A stretch of 64,000 nt of DNA from Hymenobacter sp. YC55 (GCF_029433095.1 NZ_JARNTX010000001.1:2046001-2110000); one strand, 5' to 3'. Shown: positions 42,691-51,799, counted from the first letter of the stretch. Notes: a model not told the origin generated them from the sequence alone. A program made the numbers and translations.

Positions 42691-42746
42691 GAGAAGTGGT
42701 GAGTGACGTTCTGTGCGCAACTAGAACTGCACACTCACCATTTCTC
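42691..42746. terminator. trxB terminator-type hairpin
   Basis: GAGAAGTGGTGAGTG (42691-42705) pairs with CACTCACCATTTCTC (42732-42746) with one G.T, loop of 26 bases. Same style (GAGAA-TGGT stem) as the hairpin at 43935. Confidence 0.7.
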
Positions 42747-42788
42747 TGTTTCACCGACTCTCTATTTCACCATCTCATCTTTTTGCTC

Positions 42789-43925
42789 TTGCTGAATTTT
42801 TTGAAACACTGGTTGCTGCCACTGCTATTGATCGGGCTGTTTCTTGGCTTGCCCGGCCACTTGCAGGCCCAGCGTCGTCCGGTGCCCAACCCGAAAGCTA
42901 AAGCGGGTGCCCCTACCAAGCGGAGCGACTTTTTTCGCCTCAAGTCGCCTACCATCAAGTACGTACGCCCCGACACGACCATCCTGATTGAAACCGAGGA
43001 ATTGCCCGACGATGCTTCCGACGCGGCCAAGTCCATCTTCTTTAACCCAGCCAAAAAGCTTTCCATTGTCAGCGAGGATACCTCATCGTTGAACGAGGGT
43101 GAGCAGCGCATCGTGGAAGTGAAAGAGGAAGTGAAAATAGACTCGTCCTGGATTCAGGTAGCCGGCTACTATGCTATTTGGGACACGCACAACATCAACC
43201 CCTATCGGGTGGATGGTCGCCGCATCCGCGACACCTTGAACCTAAAACTGACGGAGCCCGAAAAGCAGCGCTACGCCAAAATGCCGCTCGTAAAAACGCC
43301 TATGACGTCGGACTTTGGATTTCGCGGCTATAGGTGGCACTATGGTGTGGACCTGGACCTAGAAACAGGCGACTCGGTGAAAGCCGCTTTTGACGGCGTA
43401 GTGCGCATAAGCAAGTGGGACGGCTCTGGCTATGGTAACTACTTGCTGGTACGCCACTACAACGGAATCGAGACGCTGTATGGGCACCTACAGAAGGCAC
43501 TTGTAGCCCCAGGCACGTTTGTGAAAGCCGGTCAGTTGATTGGTTACGGCGGTAGCACGGGCCGCAGCACTGGTTCGCACTTGCACTTCGAGGTTCGCTA
43601 CGAAGGCAACCCGATTGATCCGGAGCGGATGTACGACTTTCCAGATTATCGGCTTATCAAAGACAATTTTCAAATTACGTCGGCGCTGTTCAGCTATTAC
43701 AGCAAGTCCCTGAAATACCGCGGTGGTAGTGTACCGGGCGCCTCGTCGGGCAGTAGCAGCCGGGGCCGCCCCACAGCCGCGAGGCGAGTAGTTACGCACA
43801 AGGTCCGTAGCGGGGATACATTGTCTGAAATTGCCGATAAATATGGCGTGTCTCAGGCGCAGCTCCGGCGGCTAAACGGGGGCACAGCCGTTCTGCGTAT
43901 CGGCCGCTCGTTGCGAGTTAAATAG
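42789..43925 (+). CDS. M23 peptidase with LysM domain (cell-wall hydrolase)
   Basis: About 378 residues. Signal peptide (LKHWLLPLLLIGLFLGLPGH), a proline-rich linker, a lysostaphin-type M23 domain (MTSDFGFRGYRWHYGVDLDL, LVRHYNGIETLYGHL, STGRSTGSHLHFEV: the HxxxD and HLH zinc ligands are intact) and a C-terminal LysM (THKVRSGDTLSEIADKYGVS). A peptidoglycan endopeptidase or EnvC-like activator. The start is uncertain: no ATG or GTG fits near the signal peptide; TTG at 42789 (or 42783) is my choice, while the open frame reaches 42696 inside the trxB hairpin. Confidence 0.88.
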   Translation: MLNFLKHWLLPLLLIGLFLGLPGHLQAQRRPVPNPKAKAGAPTKRSDFFRLKSPTIKYVRPDTTILIETEELPDDASDAAKSIFFNPAKKLSIVSEDTSSLNEGEQRIVEVKEEVKIDSSWIQVAGYYAIWDTHNINPYRVDGRRIRDTLNLKLTEPEKQRYAKMPLVKTPMTSDFGFRGYRWHYGVDLDLETGDSVKAAFDGVVRISKWDGSGYGNYLLVRHYNGIETLYGHLQKALVAPGTFVKAGQLIGYGGSTGRSTGSHLHFEVRYEGNPIDPERMYDFPDYRLIKDNFQITSALFSYYSKSLKYRGGSVPGASSGSSSRGRPTAARRVVTHKVRSGDTLSEIADKYGVSQAQLRRLNGGTAVLRIGRSLRVK

Positions 43926-43934
43926 TAGCTTTGT

Positions 43935-44008
43935 GGCGGAATAAGAGAATGGTTGGTCGTTCAAAACACGTTGTGTTGATGAGCCGCCAACCATTCTCTT
44001 ATTCCGCC
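43935..44008. repeat. Perfect 22-bp inverted repeat before bshB1
   Basis: Bases 43935-43956 are exactly complementary to 43987-44008, around a 30-base loop that itself holds AACAC-GTT-GTGTT. It lies between the peptidase stop (43925) and the bshB1 ATG (44027). The right arm is followed by TTTT, so it can serve as a terminator, leaving very little room for a bshB1 promoter. Confidence 0.9.
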
Positions 44009-44026
44009 TTTTACTAATTCGAGCAC

Positions 44027-44746
44027 ATGAAACTAGATATCTTGGCCATTGGAGCGCATCCTGACGACGTGGAAATGTCGGCTTCGGGCACGCTGGCAAC
44101 CGCCGTGGCGGCAGGTAAGAAGGTGGGAGTAGTCGATCTAACGCGTGGTGAGTTGGGCACGCGTGGTACCCCGGCCATTCGGGCGCAAGAAGCCGAGGCG
44201 GCCAGCCTCGTTTTAGGCTTGAGTAGCCGCGAAAACCTGGGCTTGGCCGATGGCTTTTTCCGCAACGACCGGGAACACCAACTGCCGGTCATTGCGGCCA
44301 TCCGCCGGTACCAGCCTGACGTAGTGCTCTGCAACGCCATCCACGACCGGCACCCCGACCACGGCCGCAGTTCGCAATTGGTTTCGGAATCGTGCTTTCT
44401 AGCTGGCTTGCGCATGATAGAGACGCTAGACCACGACGGCCAGCCTCAGGCTCCTTGGCGGCCTAAGCATGTATACCACTACATCCAGGACCGGCAGATT
44501 CCAGCCGATTTCGTGGTGGATATCACAGCGCATTGGGACAAGAAGTGGGAGTCGATTCAGGCCTACCAAACACAGTTCTTTAACCCCAACAGCACTGAGC
44601 CGGCTACTTATCTATCAAGCCAAGAATTTGGCAGATTTATGGAGGCGCGTGCCCGCGAATTTGGCCACTTAATAGGGGTGGAGTTTGGCGAAGGATTTAC
44701 CCGTGAGCGGACCTTGGGCGTGCGACAAGTCACCGATTTTATTTGA
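44027..44746 (+). CDS. bshB1: Bacillithiol biosynthesis deacetylase BshB1
   Basis: 239 residues of the LmbE/PIG-L deacetylase family: zinc motif AIGAHPDDVEMSASG (AHPDD) near the start, DLTRGELGTRGTPAIRAQEA, and the catalytic NAIHDRHPDHGRS. The sequence is close to Bacteroidota BshB1, which removes the acetyl group from GlcNAc-malate in bacillithiol synthesis. The pathway's other genes are not in the window. Converges with accC over a shared terminator. Confidence 0.93.
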   Translation: MKLDILAIGAHPDDVEMSASGTLATAVAAGKKVGVVDLTRGELGTRGTPAIRAQEAEAASLVLGLSSRENLGLADGFFRNDREHQLPVIAAIRRYQPDVVLCNAIHDRHPDHGRSSQLVSESCFLAGLRMIETLDHDGQPQAPWRPKHVYHYIQDRQIPADFVVDITAHWDKKWESIQAYQTQFFNPNSTEPATYLSSQEFGRFMEARAREFGHLIGVEFGEGFTRERTLGVRQVTDFI

Positions 44747-44772
44747 TGATTTTGGTGTTAATAACACTAAAA

Positions 44773-44815
44773 ACAAAAGAAAAGCCCGGCTAACGCAGCC
44801 GGGCTTTTCTTTTGT
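44773..44815. terminator. Bidirectional terminator bshB1/accC
   Basis: A perfect 19-bp stem (44773-44791 with 44797-44815) around AACGC, with A- and T-runs at its ends, between two converging genes. Confidence 0.95.
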
Positions 44816-44826
44816 CGCAGGTTTCC

Positions 44827-46335
44827 CTACCGCACGCCTAACCGGTTCCGCTTCCACGCCGAGCCGGTAGCAGCCGGCGCATCCGGGGAAGCTACCACTG
44901 CCGGTTTCTTGTTGGTCATGAGCATCGCCCCGAGCACAGCGGCTACTTTCGCTATGTCTTCGTCTGGTTGGGCTGGCTTGAGGGCGTCAGCCGGGAAATG
45001 GTCGCGGATAAAGTTGGTGTCGAAGTTACCGCTTACGAAAGCTGGATGTTCGAGCACGTAGCGACCAAAAGCCAGGGTAGTTTCGATGCCGGTAATTTGA
45101 TACTCGGCAATGGCGCGAAGCATGCGGGCTATAGCTTCCTCACGGTCTTTGCCAAACGTAACCAGCTTGGCAATCATGGGGTCATAGTAGATCGGAATTT
45201 CCATGCCTTGCTCGAAACCATCGTCGACGCGGACGCCGGGGCCTTGAGGGCGCACATAGGTGGTGAGCGTGCCGATATCGGGCAGGAAGTTGTTCTGCGG
45301 GTCCTCGGCGTACACGCGCAACTCTAGGGCGTGGCCGGTAATAGTGAGGTCATCTTGCGAGAAGCGCAGCGGCTCGCCCTGTGCCACTTTAATTTGCTCT
45401 TTCACCAAGTCGAGGCCCGTAATCTGTTCCGTAACGGGGTGCTCTACTTGGAGGCGGGTGTTCATCTCCAGGAAGTAGAAGTTCTTGTTCTCATCCAGCA
45501 AGAATTCTACCGTGCCGGCGCCGGTGTAGTCGCAGGCACGGGCCACATCGACGGCGCACTTGCCCATAGCGGCGCGCAATTCGGGCGTGAGCACCGAAGA
45601 AGGCGCTTCCTCAATAACTTTCTGGTGGCGGCGCTGAATGCTGCACTCCCGCTCGAATAGATGCACAATGTTGCCGTGCTCGTCGCCGAGTACTTGGATT
45701 TCAATATGGCGGGGACCGGTCACGAACTTCTCTATGAACACCGAACCGTCGCCAAACGCCGACGTCGCTTCTGATACCGCCAGCTGCATCTGCTCCTCAA
45801 ATTCGGTGGCGCTGTTCACGATGCGCATGCCCTTGCCGCCGCCGCCAGCTGAGGCCTTAATCAAGATAGGGAAGCCAACTTCTGAAGCTATGCGTTTGGC
45901 TTCCTCCACGTCGCTAATGGCTTCGTCGGTGCCGGGCACCAGGGGGATGTTGTAGGCTTTCACCGCCTGTTTGGCCGACAGCTTGTCGCCCATAATGTTC
46001 ATAGCCTCGGGCGAAGGCCCCACGAATATCAGACCGGCCTCGGTGACCATGCGAGCAAACTCCGCATTTTCGCTTAAGAAGCCATAGCCCGGGTGAATGG
46101 CGTCAACGCCTAGTTGCCGGCATACTTCCAGTATCTTGTCGCCGCGCAAATAGCTTTGGGCCGAAGCGGGAGGACCCACGCATACGGCTTCATCGGCGTA
46201 GCGTACGTGCAGAGCGTTGCGGTCGGCTTCAGAGTAAATGGCTACCGTTTGGATGCCCATTTCACGGGCTGAGCGCAACACGCGCAACGCTATTTCGCCC
46301 CGGTTGGCAACGAGCAGCTTGGTGATTTTTGTCAT
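44827..46335 (-). CDS. accC: Biotin carboxylase subunit (acetyl-/acyl-CoA carboxylase)
   Basis: 502 residues: KLLVANRGEIALRVLRSARE, ATP-grasp glycine loop (IKASAGGGGKGMRIV), ERECSIQRRHQKVIEEAPSS, the EMNTRLQVEHPVTE catalytic stretch and a biotin carboxylase C-terminal domain. It carboxylates biotin with ATP and bicarbonate. About 50 residues longer than E. coli AccC; the extra C-terminal tail is Ala/Pro/Lys-rich and has no biotinyl Lys motif. accB is not adjacent, so it could also serve a propionyl-CoA type carboxylase. Confidence 0.92.
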   Translation of the reverse strand: MTKITKLLVANRGEIALRVLRSAREMGIQTVAIYSEADRNALHVRYADEAVCVGPPASAQSYLRGDKILEVCRQLGVDAIHPGYGFLSENAEFARMVTEAGLIFVGPSPEAMNIMGDKLSAKQAVKAYNIPLVPGTDEAISDVEEAKRIASEVGFPILIKASAGGGGKGMRIVNSATEFEEQMQLAVSEATSAFGDGSVFIEKFVTGPRHIEIQVLGDEHGNIVHLFERECSIQRRHQKVIEEAPSSVLTPELRAAMGKCAVDVARACDYTGAGTVEFLLDENKNFYFLEMNTRLQVEHPVTEQITGLDLVKEQIKVAQGEPLRFSQDDLTITGHALELRVYAEDPQNNFLPDIGTLTTYVRPQGPGVRVDDGFEQGMEIPIYYDPMIAKLVTFGKDREEAIARMLRAIAEYQITGIETTLAFGRYVLEHPAFVSGNFDTNFIRDHFPADALKPAQPDEDIAKVAAVLGAMLMTNKKPAVVASPDAPAATGSAWKRNRLGVR

Positions 46336-46525
46336 GAGAGAGGTGGGAGAGGCAGAAAAGAAAAAGCACGAAGTGCTTCAATAAGTAGACGCTATTGTAA
46401 GCAGAGCCGTTTATCGTTCAAAGAAACGCCTTTCCGGTGGCTCCGTAAAACGTCTAAGTTGATTAATAGAAGAGGAATACGGGTTGAAAGCCATTCTTCA
46501 GAGGGCTAGTTTTACCAGATTGCCA

Positions 46526-46533
46526 TAACTTTG
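46526..46533 (+). promoter_or_regulatory. -7 box of the oxoamine synthase gene
   Basis: TAACTTTG fits TAnnTTTG, 69 bases upstream of the GTG at 46602. Confidence 0.6.
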
Positions 46534-46601
46534 TACATTATCCGAGGGTTAAGTGCAATCTTAACTTTTCGTTTTCTTTTTCACTTTTAACCTGTTCCCT
46601 C

Positions 46602-47852
46602 GTGGATCTTTTCGAAAAGATTGCCGCGAACCGCGGCCCCCTGGGCAGCCACTCGCATTACGCGCACGGCTATTTTACTTTTCCCAAACTGGAAGGCGAA
46701 ATCAAGCCCCGCATGATTTTTCGCGGCAAGGAGGTACTTACCTGGAGCCTGAACAACTACTTAGGGTTGGCTAACCACCCAGAAGTGCGCAAAGCTGATG
46801 CCGATGGGGCTGCCGATTACGGTATGGCCCTGCCGATGGGAGCCCGCATGATGTCTGGTAACTCCAACCTGCACGAGCAGTTGGAAAGCGAGTTGGCCGA
46901 CTTCGTCCAGAAGCCCGACTGCATGCTCCTCAATTTTGGCTACCAGGGCGTAGTAAGCATCATCGACGCCATGGTGAACCGCCACGACGTGATTGTGTAC
47001 GACGCCGAGTCGCACGCTTGCATCATTGATGGGGTACGCCTGCACCAAGGCAAGCGGTTTGTGTACCCACACAACGATATGGCCAGCTTGGAAAAGCAAC
47101 TCCAGCGGGCCAAGCGCATCACCGACGAAACCGGTGGTGGCATTCTCGTTATTACGGAGGGGGTGTTTGGCATGTCGGGCAACCAGGGCGACCTGCGCGG
47201 TGTCATCGAGCTAAAGCAGAAATACGAGTTCCGTTTGTTTGTTGACGATGCCCACGGCTTCGGTACAATGGGCACTACAGGGGCCGGAACAGGCGAAGAA
47301 CAGGGCGTGCAAGACGGCATAGACCTTTATTTTTCGACGTTTGCGAAGTCTATGGCAAGCATTGGAGCCTTCGTAGCAGGCCCTGAGAACGTAATTGAAT
47401 ATTTGCGCTATAATATGCGTAGCCAGATTTTCGCCAAAAGCTTGCCTATGCCGCTTGTAGTGGGCGCAATCAAGCGTTTGGAGCTACTACGGACTCGTCC
47501 GGAGTTGAAAGACAACCTCTGGACCGTAGTACGGGCCTTGCAAAGCGGTTTGCGCGAGAAAGGCTTCAATATCGGCACCACCCAGTCGCCGGTAACGCCA
47601 GTGTTGCTGCAAGGCCAAATCCCTGATGCTACCCAAATAACCTTCGATTTACGCGAGAATTACGGTATTTTCTGCTCTATCGTGGTTTATCCGGTGGTGC
47701 CAAAAGGCGTGATTATGCTGCGTCTGATCCCAACGGCAGTTCACACGCTCGATGATGTGGCGCAAACTATCAAGGCCTTCGAAATGGTGGCAGAAAAGCT
47801 CAACAAAGGTCTGTATTCCAAAGCAGAGGTGCCAGAAGGGCTTCAAGCATAG
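46602..47852 (+). CDS. Alpha-oxoamine synthase family PLP enzyme
   Basis: 416 residues of the AOS group of fold-type I PLP enzymes: SLNNYLGLANHPEVRKA, GARMMSGNSNLHEQLESELA, the cofactor-binding VDDAHGFGTMGTTGAG and Schiff-base Lys in YFSTFAKSMASIGAF. The group includes glycine C-acetyltransferase, 8-amino-7-oxononanoate synthase and serine palmitoyltransferase. Sphingolipid-making Bacteroidota carry a serine palmitoyltransferase of this type, but sequence alone does not settle the acyl donor. Start is GTG at 46602. Own promoter and terminator. Confidence 0.88.
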   Translation: MDLFEKIAANRGPLGSHSHYAHGYFTFPKLEGEIKPRMIFRGKEVLTWSLNNYLGLANHPEVRKADADGAADYGMALPMGARMMSGNSNLHEQLESELADFVQKPDCMLLNFGYQGVVSIIDAMVNRHDVIVYDAESHACIIDGVRLHQGKRFVYPHNDMASLEKQLQRAKRITDETGGGILVITEGVFGMSGNQGDLRGVIELKQKYEFRLFVDDAHGFGTMGTTGAGTGEEQGVQDGIDLYFSTFAKSMASIGAFVAGPENVIEYLRYNMRSQIFAKSLPMPLVVGAIKRLELLRTRPELKDNLWTVVRALQSGLREKGFNIGTTQSPVTPVLLQGQIPDATQITFDLRENYGIFCSIVVYPVVPKGVIMLRLIPTAVHTLDDVAQTIKAFEMVAEKLNKGLYSKAEVPEGLQA

Positions 47853-47870
47853 TAATTGCTAAAATCGTTA

Positions 47871-47906
47871 GAGGCCGGAAATCCGCAAGGGTTCCGGCCT
47901 CTTTTT
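47871..47906 (+). terminator. Terminator of oxoamine synthase gene
   Basis: GAGGCCGGAA (47871-47880) pairs perfectly with TTCCGGCCTC (47892-47901), then TTTTTATT. Confidence 0.93.
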
Positions 47907-48092
47907 ATTGTACTATAGTGGTATGGTGAGAGGTGTAGGAGAAGTTAGAATATAACTAACGAGCGCAAAAATGTGCCTCTCAAGCGGCCTAGGCCGTTTT
48001 GAAAAAAAAGTTGAGCTGTTGCTTGTATTTGAAATCCCTGTATATTAGGCCCCAACAAACCCATTGTTTCATTCCTCTCAACCCCATCAAAC

Positions 48093-48365
48093 ATGAGCAA
48101 TTTTAGCCAACTCAAGGACCTCGTACTGGGCCTGGAAAGCGACTTCGAGAAATTCTATGACAAGAAAAACTCTGCCGCTGGTACGCGCGTTCGGAAGGGC
48201 ATGCAGGAACTAAAGAACCTAGCGCAGAGCATCCGTACGGAAGTACAGAACGCCAAGAACAGCGCTGCTGCCGCTCCGGCTGCTGATGCTAAGGCTGCTC
48301 CCGCTGCTAAGAAGGCTGCTGCTCCTGCTGCTGCCAAGAAAGCCGCTCCAGCTAAGAAGAAGTAA
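48093..48365 (+). CDS. Histone H1-like DNA-binding protein
   Basis: 90 residues. N-terminal half is a helical domain (MSNFSQLKDLVLGLESDFEK, MQELKNLAQSIRTEV) and the C-terminal third is an Ala/Lys/Pro tail (KKAAAPAAAKKAAPAKKK) like eukaryotic H1 and chlamydial Hc1. In Bacteroidota this small basic protein is abundant and thought to coat DNA. The repeated GCT/AAG codons make the DNA slightly repetitive. Monocistronic with a strong terminator. Confidence 0.9.
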   Translation: MSNFSQLKDLVLGLESDFEKFYDKKNSAAGTRVRKGMQELKNLAQSIRTEVQNAKNSAAAAPAADAKAAPAAKKAAAPAAAKKAAPAKKK

Positions 48366-48410
48366 GTTTAAGCTAAACGAATGCTGCGTCCTGCGTAGCG
48401 TTTGTAACGC

Positions 48411-48443
48411 AAAAGGCCCTGCCGAATACCGGCAGGGCCTTTT
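48411..48443. terminator. Terminator between histone H1-like gene and tyrS
   Basis: AAAAGGCCCTGCCG (48411-48424) pairs perfectly with CGGCAGGGCCTTTT (48430-48443) around AATAC. Serves the converging tyrS gene too. Confidence 0.93.
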
Positions 48444-48466
48444 TTATGACAGCTGCTGCTGTTGAG

Positions 48467-49774
48467 CTATACTAGCTTAATTAGGAAATAATTCCGCCTC
48501 CCTTTCTGAGCGACATAATACTTGTCTAGCAAAAGTGGAATATCGGAAGCTAGTTGGTCAACGGTAACCTTCACGCGGTTCAAGATCACGCCGCCGCCTT
48601 GAATCATTCTTTTTGCTTCACCTTTTGAAGGGAAGATAACAGAATTAGAGGTTTCACTGAGCAGCGTTACCACGTTTAGATTCGTAAGCGAAGTACGAGG
48701 TATTTCTGCCTGTGGTACACCAGCAAACACATCTAGCAAGGTCTGCTCGTCGAGGCTACTCAGATCGCCACCGCCAAACAATACTTGTGAAGCAGCCAGT
48801 GCCGCTTCGTAGGCTTCCTCGGAGTGCACCCGAATCGTCACGTCTTTGGCTAGCGCCTTCTGAAGCGTCCGTAAATGCGGAGCTTGTGCATGTTCGGCTT
48901 CCAAGGCCTCGATTTCTTGCTGCGAAAGCAGCGTGAATACTCGAATCAGGCGCGGAACGTCGGCGTCGGTGGCGTTAAGGAAAAACTGGTAGAACTGATA
49001 CGGCGAGGTCATGGTAGGGTCGAGCCACACGTTGCCACCTTCTGTCTTACCAAATTTCGAGCCGTCGGCCTTGGTGATGAGCGGCGTCGTAAGGGCGTAG
49101 GCACGCGCTTCACTGCCAGCCAAGCGCCGAATCAGTTCGGTGCCGGTGGTGATGTTGCCCCACTGATCGGAGCCGCCCATTTGCAGCGTGCAGTTGAGGG
49201 TGCGGTAGAGGTGGAGGAAGTCGTAGCCCTGTAGCAGTTGGTAGCTAAACTCGGTGAACGAGAGGCCGTCGGCGCGCTGCTCGGTGCCATCGGCATCGGT
49301 ACCTAAGCGCCGCTTCACCGAGTCTTTGGCCATCATATAGTTTACGGTGATATGCTTACCTACCTCGCGCAGAAACTCTAGGAAGTTGAACTTCTTGAAC
49401 CAGTCGTAGTTGTTGACGACCACCGCCGCCGTGGGTCCGGGCGTGAAGTCCAGAAACTTCTCGAGTTGCGCCTTGATGCCCTCTTGATTGCGCCGCAGCG
49501 TATCCTCGTCCAGCAGATTCCGCTCGGCTGATTTGCCCGTTGGGTCGCCAATCATACCAGTAGCGCCACCTACCAGGGCTACCGGCCGATGCCCAGCCCG
49601 CTGCAAGTGCACCAGCAACATAATAGTAGCCAAGCTGCCAATGTGCAGCGACACGCCAGTGGGGTCGAAGCCGATATAGCCCGAAACGGGCTGTTGGGCC
49701 GTTAAGTGTTCGGCGGTGCCGGGCATGGCATCGTGGAGCATTCCACGCCAGCGGAGTTCGGAAAGTAAATCCAA
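48467..49774 (-). CDS. tyrS: Tyrosyl-tRNA synthetase
   Basis: 435 residues of class Ic synthetase: [19 protein letters not shown] (HIGH-type HIGS, about 45), [35 protein letters not shown] and the KMSKS-type loop [13 protein letters not shown] (about 240), then an S4-like RNA-binding C-terminus ([20 protein letters not shown]). It charges tRNA-Tyr. Start appears to be TTG at 49774 giving [15 protein letters not shown], the normal family N-terminus. Divergent from holA with back-to-back promoters. Confidence 0.97.
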   Translation of the reverse strand: MDLLSELRWRGMLHDAMPGTAEHLTAQQPVSGYIGFDPTGVSLHIGSLATIMLLVHLQRAGHRPVALVGGATGMIGDPTGKSAERNLLDEDTLRRNQEGIKAQLEKFLDFTPGPTAAVVVNNYDWFKKFNFLEFLREVGKHITVNYMMAKDSVKRRLGTDADGTEQRADGLSFTEFSYQLLQGYDFLHLYRTLNCTLQMGGSDQWGNITTGTELIRRLAGSEARAYALTTPLITKADGSKFGKTEGGNVWLDPTMTSPYQFYQFFLNATDADVPRLIRVFTLLSQQEIEALEAEHAQAPHLRTLQKALAKDVTIRVHSEEAYEAALAASQVLFGGGDLSSLDEQTLLDVFAGVPQAEIPRTSLTNLNVVTLLSETSNSVIFPSKGEAKRMIQGGGVILNRVKVTVDQLASDIPLLLDKYYVAQKGRRNYFLIKLV

Positions 49775-49881
49775 CGTCAGTTCGGTATTAAGAAGTAGGA
49801 ACTAAGATGAAAGAAGAGGGTGGCAGCACCGACCAGACCAGGATTGTTCGGCGCGCCACTCAATTCTCGTTAAGCAGTCCG

Positions 49882-49889
49882 CAAAGGTA
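49882..49889 (-). promoter_or_regulatory. tyrS promoter -7 box
   Basis: TACCTTTG on the minus strand, 108 bases before the tyrS start; only 12 bases separate it from the opposite holA box. Confidence 0.7.
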
Positions 49890-49901
49890 AGAGGCAGGCC
49901 G

Positions 49902-49909
49902 TACCTTTG
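49902..49909 (+). promoter_or_regulatory. holA promoter -7 box
   Basis: TACCTTTG on the plus strand, 67 bases before the holA start, mirrored by the identical box for tyrS. Confidence 0.7.
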
Positions 49910-49975
49910 TGGTCGAAGAATTAGTAGTAGCGCACACTCTAGTTCTTAATTGCTTCATCTTACTTCCTGCTTCAA

Positions 49976-51052
49976 TTGACTCTTTCCGCCGACGAGGTCC
50001 TCAAGCAACTCCAGCAGCGGCAGTTTGCGCCCGTTTATTTCCTGCAAGGCGAGGAGCCTTATTTCATTGACTTGGTAGCCGACATGCTAGAAAAAAGCGT
50101 GTTGCAGGAGCACGAGAAAGGGTTCAACCAAGTGGTACTCTACGGCAAGGATGCCGATGTAGCCACCATCTTGGGGCAAGCCAAGCGCTTCCCCATGATG
50201 GCCGAACGGTCGGTGGTGCTAGTAAAAGAGGCGCAGGCTATAGTGGATTTGGAGGCCGAAAAATCGTGGCCGTTTTTGGAGGCATACCTGAAAAATCCTC
50301 TGCAAAGCACTGTGCTGGTGTTTTGCTACAAGCACAAAGTGCTGGACGCGCGCAAGAAGCTAGGCAAGTTGCTCACAGGCGACAAGAAGGAGCCTAGCCC
50401 GGCCGGCACGGTACTCATGACCAGCAAAAAGCTCTACGACAACCAAGTGGCGGGCTGGCTCACGGGCTACGTCCGTAGCAAGCAGCGCAACATCACGCCG
50501 CAGGCTACGGCTATGCTCTCCGAATATATAGGAGCGGAGCTTGGGCGCCTGACCAATGAGGTCGACAAGATGGTGCTTAACCTAGCGCCCAACCAGCCTA
50601 TCGACGAGGACTTGGTGCAGCGTATGGTGGGCATTAGCAAGGAGTACAACATCTTCGAACTGCAAAGCGCCCTTATCCGCCGCGACGTGCTGAAGGCCAA
50701 CCGCATCTTACTTTATTTCGAAGCTAACCCGAAGGCCAATCCGCTCATCCCGAATCTAACGCTGCTCTTCAACTATTTCTCGCGGCTACTAGCGTTGCAC
50801 CAACTGCCTAATCCCACCGAAGCCGATTGGAACCGTTTGAATTTGCGTAGCGCCTTTGCCCGCAAGGATTACCAGACCGGCCTCAAGGTATTTCCCTTCG
50901 AGCGGACCCGTGCTATTGTGCACCTCATCCGCCGCGCCGACGCGCAAAGCAAAGGTATTGACAGTGGTTCGATGACGGACGGGGAGATTATGCGGGAGCT
51001 TGTATGGCTAATATTGCATCCTGTGCCGCTACAAGCTGTGATAGGAGGGTAA
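49976..51052 (+). CDS. holA: DNA polymerase III subunit delta
   Basis: 358 residues with the delta layout: N-terminal AAA+-like domain (FAPVYFLQGEEPYFIDLVAD, VVLVKEAQAIVDLEAEKSW), a middle lid (LSEYIGAELGRLTNEVDKMV; VGISKEYNIFELQSALIRRD) and the helical C-terminal collar domain (LLFNYFSRLLALHQLP; SGSMTDGEIMRELVWLIL). Delta opens the beta clamp during loading. It lacks a functional Walker A, as expected for delta. Starts with TTG at 49976. Confidence 0.93.
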   Translation: MTLSADEVLKQLQQRQFAPVYFLQGEEPYFIDLVADMLEKSVLQEHEKGFNQVVLYGKDADVATILGQAKRFPMMAERSVVLVKEAQAIVDLEAEKSWPFLEAYLKNPLQSTVLVFCYKHKVLDARKKLGKLLTGDKKEPSPAGTVLMTSKKLYDNQVAGWLTGYVRSKQRNITPQATAMLSEYIGAELGRLTNEVDKMVLNLAPNQPIDEDLVQRMVGISKEYNIFELQSALIRRDVLKANRILLYFEANPKANPLIPNLTLLFNYFSRLLALHQLPNPTEADWNRLNLRSAFARKDYQTGLKVFPFERTRAIVHLIRRADAQSKGIDSGSMTDGEIMRELVWLILHPVPLQAVIGG

Positions 51053-51206
51053 ATTAACTATCAATACAAGGTGTTGACTAGTAGATTGTTGCAATTTATT
51101 GAGTGTCAGCGACGAAAAACGCGTGCAGTTGAAGCCTAAAAAATATCCGATTTATACTAGTCACAGCTAAAGCGAACATTACCTTTTTATAGGCTTTTAT
51201 CGCATT

Positions 51207-51214
51207 TATGTTTG
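51207..51214 (+). promoter_or_regulatory. -7 box before a small ORF
   Basis: TATGTTTG fits TAnnTTTG; the small ORF starts 28 bases further on. Confidence 0.55.
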
Positions 51215-51241
51215 TGATGCCAAACTATAGCATCTACTATT

Positions 51242-51391
51242 ATGCAGTTAATCCAACCTATTTCTAGCCTCGCTCCAGTTGCAATCCAAGCATCATCGCT
51301 TCCACTTGTAGCACTGGCCCTACTGCTTACCAAGACCGGGGTTTCTACTGTTGCGAGTCCGCAGATGCCCCAGTTGGGATTGGCAGCTTAA
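51242..51391 (+). CDS. Small 49-aa hydrophobic protein
   Basis: A short frame ATG-CAG-TTA to TAA (51389-51391): MQLIQPISSLAPVAIQ, then ASSLPLVALALLLTKTGV and STVASPQMPQLGLAA. The centre is hydrophobic enough for a membrane helix. It has its own -7 box with a 22-26 base leader, and lies alone in a 500-base gap (51053-51550). Family unknown; such peptides can be membrane-active, signal precursors or toxins, none of which is shown. The rest of the gap shows no gene. Confidence 0.45.
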   Translation: MQLIQPISSLAPVAIQASSLPLVALALLLTKTGVSTVASPQMPQLGLAA

Positions 51392-51550
51392 GCTGTAGGT
51401 TATGCTGTGTGCTTGTTGCTGAAATAGTACAGCTTCAGCTAGCACCTGCATACAGCGCTTTGATACGGCTATAGCGTATCAAACAAGCAAGGTTGGTTGC
51501 TCGCGATAAATGATCTGGTATGTTTATTGCAAAAGCCTCGGTAAAACCAT

Positions 51551-51799
51551 ATGATGACCGAGACCGAAGTAGCATTCCGTGCCGCCTTGCACGAAGAAAA
51601 ATTCTCTACGGCTGCCGTTTTACTGTCGCAGCTAGTAGAAGCGCATTACGAGCAGAACTCTCATTTAACGCCTGTTCAGATTTTGCGCCTGCAAATAGGC
51701 TGTCAACAGCTTTTGGTGCAGCGTCCTGAAGTGGGAGCCGCAGCTTTGATTCAGGCTGCTTATAGCTACCTTCCCTCTAATTCAGCGGGAAATTTCTAG
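51551..51799 (+). CDS. Small hypothetical protein, 82 aa
   Basis: Starts MMTETEVAFRAALHEEKFST and is helical throughout (AAVLLSQLVEAHYEQN, PVQILRLQIGCQQLLVQ, AALIQAAYSYLPS). No membrane or signal segment. No family recognised. ATG at 51551 or 51554. Confidence 0.5.
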   Translation: MMTETEVAFRAALHEEKFSTAAVLLSQLVEAHYEQNSHLTPVQILRLQIGCQQLLVQRPEVGAAALIQAAYSYLPSNSAGNF

